Assembly (NCBI RefSeq): GCF_012952295.1
Contig: NZ_JABBCH010000012.1
Coordinates: 1-64,000, forward strand
DNA: 64,000 bases
Direction of reading: 5' to 3'
Origin: Crystallibacter degradans
GTDB taxonomy: Bacteria; Actinomycetota; Actinomycetes; Actinomycetales; Micrococcaceae
Position 1 is the stretch's first letter, and every line of letters begins with the position of its first letter. The notes beneath the pieces are model-generated. The model worked only from the letters and a program-made list of their open reading frames with translations, ran no database searches and was not told where the DNA came from. A program made the position numbers and the translations under genes. Shown piece by piece: positions 58,163 to 64,000 of the stretch.

Positions 58163-59572
58163 ATGAGTGTTGACCAGATTAAGACCACAGGCACCGCGCG
58201 CGCCGACGAAGGGACAGGTTCCCGGCTGCGTGTACGTTCGGGCCGGTGGGTGGACGGCTGGGATCCGGAAGATAAGGACTTCTGGGAAACCGAAGGCCGA
58301 CCGGTCGCGCGGACCAACCTGAACTGGTCCATCTTCTGCGAGTTCCTGGGCTTTGTCATCTGGCAGCTGTGGTCCATCTTGGCCGTCCAACTGCCCGCGA
58401 CCGGGTTCGACTTCAGCAATTCGCAGATCTTCTGGCTGATCTCGATTCCGAGCCTGGTCGGGGCCACCCTGCGCATCCCGTACACCTTCATGGTGCCGAA
58501 ATTCGGCGGTCGGAACTGGACCGTGATCTCAGCGCTGCTGCTCCTGGTGCCGTCGATCGGGTTGGCCGTGTGCGTGGCCAACCCGGAGACGCCCTTCGGC
58601 GCAATGCTGCTGGTGGCAGGTCTGGCCGGTCTCGGCGGCGGGAACTTCGCCAGCTCGATGGCCAACATCACCTACTTCTATCCCGCGGCCGAAAAGGGCT
58701 ACGCGCTGGGGCTGAACGCCGCCGGCGGAAATCTTGGCGCCGCCGTCGCGCAGTTGGTGGTGCCCGTGGTCATCACGCTCGGCGCGGCCGCTTCGCTCAA
58801 CCTCCCGCTGGGCGGACTAATCTGGGTGCCGCTGATCCTGCTCGCCGCCTGGGGTGCCCGGAGGTACATGCACAACCTCTCGCATGCGAAGGGGGACGCG
58901 GCCGGTTCCGTGGCAGCCTTGCGCGAGCCGCATCTGTGGATCATGGCGCTGCTCTACATCGGCACCTTCGGCTCCTTCATCGGTTTCTCCGGTGTCTTCC
59001 CGAAACTCATCCACGATGTCTTTCCCGCGTTCTCCTCGTTCGCGGTGGGCTCGGCTGCACTGTCGCTGGCGTTCCTGGGTCCGCTGGTCGGATCGCTGGC
59101 CCGGCCGCTGGGCGGCAAGCTCGCCGACCGCTTCGGCGGAGCAAGGATGACAGTAGCTTCGTTCGCAACCATGGCGTTGATTGCACTGGCGGTGGTGTGG
59201 ACGCTGCCGCTGGGGAACTTCTGGCTCTTTCTGCTGCTATTCCTGGCGCTGTTCACCGCGAGCGGCTTCGGCAACGGCGCCACCTACCGGATGATCCCGC
59301 GCATCTTCGCCATCCGCGGCCGAATAGGGTCTACCCGCAGCAGCGTGCACGTTGGCAGCGAGCGCAAGGCGGCTGCGGCGCTCGGTCTGGTTTCCGCCAT
59401 CGGCGCATACGGCGGTTTCCTGATTCCCCAAGTCCTCAACGCCTCCAGTACGGCCACCGGCAGTTACACCGGCGCGTTCTACGGATTCGTGGCGGCCTAC
59501 GCGGTGATGCTGGTGGTGGCCTGGTTCTGCTACCTGCGGCCCGGTTCCGAGATGGCCCGGGGCGGTGTCTGA
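58163..59572 (+). CDS. narK: NarK-type nitrate/nitrite MFS transporter
   Basis: GGAGGAC precedes the ATG, giving 469 aa. After a hydrophilic N-terminus of ~60 residues come 12 spans. NNP-family marks are LVGATLRIPYTFMVPKFGGR, GLGGGNFASSMANITYFYPA near 165 and GFGNGATYRMIPRIFAIRGR near 385, with conserved Arg residues in the spans. It imports nitrate or exports nitrite. It ends in TGATG, overlapping the nitrate reductase start by one base. Confidence 0.93.
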   Translation: MSVDQIKTTGTARADEGTGSRLRVRSGRWVDGWDPEDKDFWETEGRPVARTNLNWSIFCEFLGFVIWQLWSILAVQLPATGFDFSNSQIFWLISIPSLVGATLRIPYTFMVPKFGGRNWTVISALLLLVPSIGLAVCVANPETPFGAMLLVAGLAGLGGGNFASSMANITYFYPAAEKGYALGLNAAGGNLGAAVAQLVVPVVITLGAAASLNLPLGGLIWVPLILLAAWGARRYMHNLSHAKGDAAGSVAALREPHLWIMALLYIGTFGSFIGFSGVFPKLIHDVFPAFSSFAVGSAALSLAFLGPLVGSLARPLGGKLADRFGGARMTVASFATMALIALAVVWTLPLGNFWLFLLLFLALFTASGFGNGATYRMIPRIFAIRGRIGSTRSSVHVGSERKAAAALGLVSAIGAYGGFLIPQVLNASSTATGSYTGAFYGFVAAYAVMLVVAWFCYLRPGSEMARGGV

Positions 59573-61755
59573 TGGCCGTGGATACACACTGCCCCTACTG
59601 CGCGCTGCAGTGCGCAATGCGGCTGGCGCCCTATGAACCGGCGGCCGCAACGGTGGCTACCGAACCAACTTACGACGACGGCAGCGCGCAACTCCCGGCT
59701 GACGGGACGCCGCTGGAAGCAGCCGGCCGGGACTTTCCCACGAACCGCGGAGGTTTGTGCCGGAAGGGCTGGACCTCGCCGGCGCTGCTGGACTCGCCGG
59801 AACGGCTGACCGAACCGCTGCTGCGCGACGGCGACGGCAGCTTCCGCCCCATCGGTTGGGAAGAAGCCCTCGACCTGGCAGCGCGGGCCATCCGCAGCTC
59901 CCGCTCGCTGCACGGACCGGACTCGGTAGGGGTCTTCGGCAGCGGCGGCTTGACCAACGAAAAGGCGTACCAGCTGGGCAAGTTCGCGCGGCTGGCCGTA
60001 GGCACATCCCGGATCGACTACAACGGCCGTTTCTGCATGTCCTCCGCCGCAGCGGCGGGGAACCGGGCGTTCGGCGTGGACCGGGGGCTGCCGTTTCCGC
60101 TGGCCGACCTGGACCAGGCCCACACCGTCCTGCTCCTGGGCTCCAACGTCGCGGACACCATGCCGCCGTTTGTCCAGCATCTGCAGGACGCCCGGGCTGC
60201 GGGCGGCCTCATCGTGGTGGACCCGCGCCGTACCGCCACGGCTGTACTGACGGAGGCCGGCGCCGGGCTCCACCTCCAGCCGACACCGGGTACGGACCTG
60301 GCGCTCCTGCTGGGGATCGCCCACGTCGTCGTCCATGAGGGACTCGCTGACCAGTCCTTTATCCGAGACCGCACCACAGGCTTTGAGGCACTACTGCGGA
60401 GCCTGAACCACTGGTGGCCGGCACGGGTCCAAACCGTGACCGGTGTTCCGGCGGAATTGATCCGCGAGACGGCGCACCGGCTGGCATCCGGGGCACGGCC
60501 TGATGCGGCCGGACAGGCGACCGGCGGGACCTATATCCTCACGGGCCGCGGTGTTGAGCAGCATGTCGATGGCACGGACACCACGACCGCGGCCATCAAC
60601 TTGAGCCTGCTGCTGGGCCTTCCGGGCAGCAGCCACAGCGGCTATGGCACGCTCACCGGGCAGGGCAACGGGCAAGGTGCCCGCGAGCACGGACAGAAGG
60701 CCGACCAGTTGCCGGGCTACCGCAAGATCACTGATCCGGCCGCCCGAGAACATGTGGCCGGCATCTGGGGTGTGCGGCCCGAGCAGATTCCCGGTCCCGG
60801 TGTTCCCGCCGTCGAAATGCTTATGGGCCTTGGCCGGCCCGGCGGAGTGCGCTGCCTGCTGGTGCACGGGTCCAATGTGGCAGTTTCTGCCCCTGATGCC
60901 GGTGCCGTCATCCGCGGGCTGCGCAATCTGGACTTCCTCATGGTCTCCGACTTCTTCCTGTCCGAGACCGCCGCCGAAGCGGACCTCGTGCTGCCCGTCC
61001 TGCAATGGGCCGAGGAAGAAGGAACGATGACCAACATTGAGGGGCGTGTGCTGCGGCGCCGCCGTTCCATCGATCCGCCGGCGGGTGCGCGGTCCGAACT
61101 GTGGATCATGGCCGAACTGGCCCGGCGGCTGAACGCACCGTCGAGCTTCAGCGCTGACGCCGCAACCGTCTTCGAGGAACTCCGGCGGGCTTCCGCCGGC
61201 GGTCCGGCCGATTATTCGGGCATCAGCTATGACTTGCTCGACGCCGGCGCGGAGGCCTACTGGCCGTTCCCGACCGGGTCCGCGGGTACGCCGCGGTTGT
61301 TTCTGGACCGCTTTGCGCACGACGACGGCCGGGCCAGACTGGTCCCCGTCTCGCCGGCGGCACCAGCCGAGGCCCTCAACGAGCCCGGCAGCCTCACGCT
61401 TGTCACCGGCAGGCTGCTGGAGCACTACCAATCCGGCGCCCAGACCCGGCGGGTTGCCGAGCTCGCCGCTGCACAGCCCGAAGCACGGCTGCAGCTGCAT
61501 CCCGTAACGGCGCAGGGCCTGGATGTCGCGGAGGGAGACCTGCTGGAAGTCACCGGCGCGCGCGGCTCGGTCCGGATCCGGGCACGTGTAACGGTCGGGA
61601 TCAGGCCGGATACGGTCTTCCTGCCCTTCCACTTCCCCGGGGACCAGTCGGCAAACATCCTCACCTCTACGGCTACCGATCCCATTTCCGGCATGCCCGA
61701 ATTCAAAGCCACCGCCGTCCGGGTGCGTGTGCTGGCGAAAGCAGCGGCCCAGTGA
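59572..61755 (+). CDS. nasC: Assimilatory nitrate reductase catalytic subunit (molybdopterin oxidoreductase)
   Basis: ATG 59572 gives 727 aa; the earlier frame before it is just narK in another register. The [4Fe-4S] site is C7-x2-C10-x3-C14-x48-C63 (MAVDTHCPYCALQC, then GGLCRKGW). Mo-bis-MGD binding regions follow: VGTSRIDYNGRFCMSSAAAA (Cys Mo ligand in RFCMSS), LLLGSNVADTMPP, GRGVEQHVDG and EEGTMTNIEGRVLRRRR. It reduces nitrate to nitrite in the cytoplasm. Its stop overlaps the next start by four bases (GTGA). Confidence 0.9.
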   Translation: MAVDTHCPYCALQCAMRLAPYEPAAATVATEPTYDDGSAQLPADGTPLEAAGRDFPTNRGGLCRKGWTSPALLDSPERLTEPLLRDGDGSFRPIGWEEALDLAARAIRSSRSLHGPDSVGVFGSGGLTNEKAYQLGKFARLAVGTSRIDYNGRFCMSSAAAAGNRAFGVDRGLPFPLADLDQAHTVLLLGSNVADTMPPFVQHLQDARAAGGLIVVDPRRTATAVLTEAGAGLHLQPTPGTDLALLLGIAHVVVHEGLADQSFIRDRTTGFEALLRSLNHWWPARVQTVTGVPAELIRETAHRLASGARPDAAGQATGGTYILTGRGVEQHVDGTDTTTAAINLSLLLGLPGSSHSGYGTLTGQGNGQGAREHGQKADQLPGYRKITDPAAREHVAGIWGVRPEQIPGPGVPAVEMLMGLGRPGGVRCLLVHGSNVAVSAPDAGAVIRGLRNLDFLMVSDFFLSETAAEADLVLPVLQWAEEEGTMTNIEGRVLRRRRSIDPPAGARSELWIMAELARRLNAPSSFSADAATVFEELRRASAGGPADYSGISYDLLDAGAEAYWPFPTGSAGTPRLFLDRFAHDDGRARLVPVSPAAPAEALNEPGSLTLVTGRLLEHYQSGAQTRRVAELAAAQPEARLQLHPVTAQGLDVAEGDLLEVTGARGSVRIRARVTVGIRPDTVFLPFHFPGDQSANILTSTATDPISGMPEFKATAVRVRVLAKAAAQ

Positions 61756-63383
61756 CGGCGCAAAATGTTGAACGGATTGTCATTGCCGGCTTCGGTCCGG
61801 TGGCAGCCCGGCTTGTTGACGAGATCCTTCCCGCGGTCCGCGAGGGCAGGCTGAAGCTGACGGTCATAGGTGCCGAAGGCGTTGCGGCCTACAACCGTGT
61901 CCTGGTTGCCGACGTCGGTACGGGGCGCACTACCGGGGAGGCCATTGGGCTGGCCGACGCCGCCCAGCTCCGCAGCGACGGTGCCACGGTGCTGCTGGGC
62001 CGCACCGTCCGACGGATCGACCGGGCGCGCAGGGTCGTGCTGCTGGACGATGGAACACAGGAGCCGTTCGACCGCCTGGTACTCGCCACCGGGGCGCAGC
62101 CCGTGGTCCCTACGCTGGCCGGCCTGAACCCGGACCCGGCCGCAGTCCATTTGCTGCCGCCCGGCGTGACCGCCCTGCGGGATCTGGAGGATGCGTTGAA
62201 GCTGCGCGCTGTTGTCGGTTCCAACGGCCGGATCGTCGTTCTTGGCGGCGGGATTCTCGGCATCGAAGCGGCGCTGGCCGCGGCCGAGGAAGGAGCCGAT
62301 GTCACCGTGGTCCATCACGGACCGCACCCGCTGGGCCGCAACCTTGATCCCGGCGGCGGACGGATGTTGGCCGCCGCGCTGCACGCCAGCGGAATCCGGC
62401 TGGCGTCCGACGTCCGTTCCACCGCAGTTGCTTTCCGTCCGTCCGCGGGAGGCCGCCACCAGTTCCGCGCGCTGGTGCTCGAGGACGGCAGCGAGATTCC
62501 CGGCGATCTTCTGCTCCTGTCCTGCGGGGTGCGCGCGAGGACCGAGCTGGCTGCCGGCTGCGGACTGGGCGTGGACAAGGGCATTCTGGTGAACCACAGG
62601 CTCGAAGCCGATGTGGAAGGGCGGATATTCGCCGTCGGCGACTGCGCCCAGGTGGCGTGCGGCGATGGCGGCTGCACAGGCTGTTCAGACAGTAGTGCGG
62701 GACCTGCCGGTCTGATCGGCCCGGGCTGGCGCCAGGCGGAATACGTTGCCCGGCGTTTGCTGGAGCTCGCGCCACGGCGGCAGGTGGCCGTGGCAAGCGG
62801 GACAACGGCGCAGACCCAGGCGGCGCCGCTGGCACCGGAACGGCCCGGCATCATGCTGCTCAAGGCGCGAGGACTGGACATGGCCTCGGCCGGGAACATC
62901 TCCCCCGAGCTCTGGGACGCTTGGCGGCCGGAACGGGATAACGGCGGGGATTCGCCAGGTCGCCCGCCCATCCAGGTAGCCCAGTGGGCCGACCCGGAGC
63001 ATGGGCGGTACGCCAAAATGGTCACCCGGGCCGGAGTGCTTGAAGGACTGGTCTGCGTCGGCATGCCCCGGACCGCGGCCGAACTGGTGCTTCTGTATGA
63101 GCGCGGCGCCGAACTGCCCGCGGACCGCACCGCCCTGTTCCGGTTGGATGCGGTCGACCAGCAGGATGACGCGCCGGCACCAGCCGATCCGGACTCCACT
63201 TTGTGCCGCTGCAGCGGGGCAACGCTCGGCGGGGTGGAGAACGCGATAGCCGGCGGCTGCAGCAGTGTTGAAGAGGTTTCCGCCTGCACCCGGGCCGGCA
63301 CCGGCTGCGGCGGCTGCAAATCGCGCATTGGGGAATTGATCGAGGCGTACGCATCAGTAGCCATGCGGGCGGTTCCGCAATGA
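61752..63383 (+). CDS. nasB: Nitrate reductase electron-transfer flavoprotein with BFD-type [2Fe-2S] domain
   Basis: This 543-aa GTG-start protein has an N-terminal FAD/NAD(P)-dependent disulfide-reductase fold (IVIAGFGPVAARLVDEILPA, VVLGGGILGIEAALAAAEEG, IFAVGDCAQV). A rubredoxin-type Cys segment VACGDGGCTGC lies near 304, and a C-terminal BFD-like [2Fe-2S] domain has LCRCSG, EVSACTRAGTGCGGC (CxC and CxxC). It resembles the N-terminal half of NirB and NasB-type partners. It would pass electrons from NAD(P)H to NasC. Nitrite reductase (siroheme) is not in the window. Confidence 0.85.
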   Translation: MTAQNVERIVIAGFGPVAARLVDEILPAVREGRLKLTVIGAEGVAAYNRVLVADVGTGRTTGEAIGLADAAQLRSDGATVLLGRTVRRIDRARRVVLLDDGTQEPFDRLVLATGAQPVVPTLAGLNPDPAAVHLLPPGVTALRDLEDALKLRAVVGSNGRIVVLGGGILGIEAALAAAEEGADVTVVHHGPHPLGRNLDPGGGRMLAAALHASGIRLASDVRSTAVAFRPSAGGRHQFRALVLEDGSEIPGDLLLLSCGVRARTELAAGCGLGVDKGILVNHRLEADVEGRIFAVGDCAQVACGDGGCTGCSDSSAGPAGLIGPGWRQAEYVARRLLELAPRRQVAVASGTTAQTQAAPLAPERPGIMLLKARGLDMASAGNISPELWDAWRPERDNGGDSPGRPPIQVAQWADPEHGRYAKMVTRAGVLEGLVCVGMPRTAAELVLLYERGAELPADRTALFRLDAVDQQDDAPAPADPDSTLCRCSGATLGGVENAIAGGCSSVEEVSACTRAGTGCGGCKSRIGELIEAYASVAMRAVPQ

Positions 63384-64000
63384 GTACGATGCCCGCTTAT
63401 GCGGCGGCAGCGTGTCCCGGGCAGGTACCTGCCGGGTCAGCGTGAACAGGTGCCGGCTTGCCAGGCCTCCGCCTACAGCGGCTCCGAGCGCTAGTCCGGC
63501 ATCTGTAACCGAGACGTCCGTGCTGTCCTGCAGCAGCTGGGCTCCGGCCACGTAGTTCCCGAAGTCGTGTCCGGGGCCAAGGCCGCCGTCTTCGTTGTCG
63601 GGCGTTGCTACTTCATTGGTAAGGGTCACGGTTACCCGGTCCCTGGTATCCGGGCTGGCACGTCCGTCGGCACCGGGCACCCAGTCCTGGACATGTTCCA
63701 GGTGCAGGCTTCTGAGTCCTTCCGGCAGATCCACGGCACCGACCGGGGAGCCGGCCGTGAGCACGTAGGAAACGTTGTGCTCGGCCAGGAATGCCTTGTC
63801 TGCGGCCATGTTCATGGCGTGGATGCCGCCCTGGCTGTAGCCGACCAGGACCACCTGGTCCGCGGCGTCTGCGCCGGCCTCCTCCAGCGCAGTGGAAACC
63901 GCCGCCGAGACATGCTGGCTGTCATAAGCGAGCGCTTCGGCGACCCCCGTCTCATCGAAAGGATTGGCCGTTGCCTCCGGCCCCTGGGACTGGGTTCCGG
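63354..64000 (-). CDS. Alpha/beta hydrolase-like protein, N-terminus beyond the window
   Basis: The frame is open from the right edge (reads GTQSQGPEATANPFD onward) and ends at a TGA at 63354, so the 5' end is missing. The visible 215 residues include the nucleophile elbow GYSQGGIHAMN and a later Asp-containing VTVTLTNEVATPDNEDGG and GHDFGNYVAGAQLL, consistent with lipase/esterase-type proteins. The 3' end overlaps the nasB end by 30 bp on the opposite strand. A Sec signal may lie outside the window. Confidence 0.75.
   Translation of the reverse strand, partial: GTQSQGPEATANPFDETGVAEALAYDSQHVSAAVSTALEEAGADAADQVVLVGYSQGGIHAMNMAADKAFLAEHNVSYVLTAGSPVGAVDLPEGLRSLHLEHVQDWVPGADGRASPDTRDRVTVTLTNEVATPDNEDGGLGPGHDFGNYVAGAQLLQDSTDVSVTDAGLALGAAVGGGLASRHLFTLTRQVPARDTLPPHKRASYSLRNRPHGY

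Noticed and set aside
58369-59571. N-terminal 401 codons of a 1128-aa frame joined to the nitrate reductase
   Set aside because: This part is the narK gene in another register; the reductase starts at ATG 59572 with its Cys cluster immediately after.

Overview
This window is high-GC DNA with actinobacterial gene styles: LuxR/LAL control of benzoate genes, a tRNA-Ala without an encoded CCA, GTG starts, ATGA overlaps and many lipoproteins. The gene set most resembles a soil Arthrobacter-like member of the Micrococcaceae; that assignment is inference from gene content. No phage, plasmid, CRISPR or insertion-sequence machinery was seen.

Layout. (1) 1-7.8 kb: benzoate to catechol to beta-ketoadipate genes: the tail of benA, benB, benC, benD, a LAL-type LuxR regulator, then on the minus strand a LysR regulator, catB and catC. 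catA is not in the window. (2) 8-16.4 kb: a dienelactone-hydrolase-like protein, DUF503, a PaaI thioesterase, an aldo/keto reductase, a decayed alpha/beta hydrolase, an MFS exporter, a desaturase divergent from a cold-shock gene, and a PspA-type pair. (3) 16.4-21.1 kb: a GntR-controlled amidase / Asp-Glu-racemase-like / DUF3830 locus. An identical 16-nt sequence with a perfect dyad precedes the regulator and lies between the divergent target genes. (4) 21.4-37 kb: housekeeping and accessory genes, including a secreted Asp/Arg-rich protein, RNase Z, YqeY plus a YqeY pseudogene, a 27-aa membrane peptide, a HipBA-type pair, tRNA-Ala(CGC), an Lrp regulator, membrane proteins and oxidoreductases. 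(5) 37-45.9 kb: a five-gene CoA-linked catabolic operon with a substrate-binding protein at its end, a divergent MarR regulator, and an SsuABC/TauABC-type ABC transporter operon with a second binding protein. (6) 46.2-50.3 kb: a tandem-GerMN lipoprotein, three structured inverted repeats, and a compact RiPP-like island (secreted 44-aa peptide, stand-alone SpaB_C/thiopeptide-type protein, overlapping 62-aa ORF, divergent two-headed HTH regulator). (7) 50.3-57.5 kb: two PLP aminotransferases, RraA and a branched-chain 2-oxoacid dehydrogenase operon preceded by a 42-nt near-perfect palindrome. (8) 58-63.4 kb: nitrate assimilation (NarK transporter, nitrate reductase, flavoprotein electron donor). 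A partial alpha/beta hydrolase runs off the right edge.

The best candidate for an undescribed system is the RiPP-like island at 47.6-50.3 kb. Its precursor-like gene is short and carries a Sec-type signal sequence. The only visible modifying enzyme is a single SpaB_C-family protein, and no dehydratase, cyclase or dedicated transporter lies next to it. The neighbouring hairpin array shows a compensatory base-pair change.
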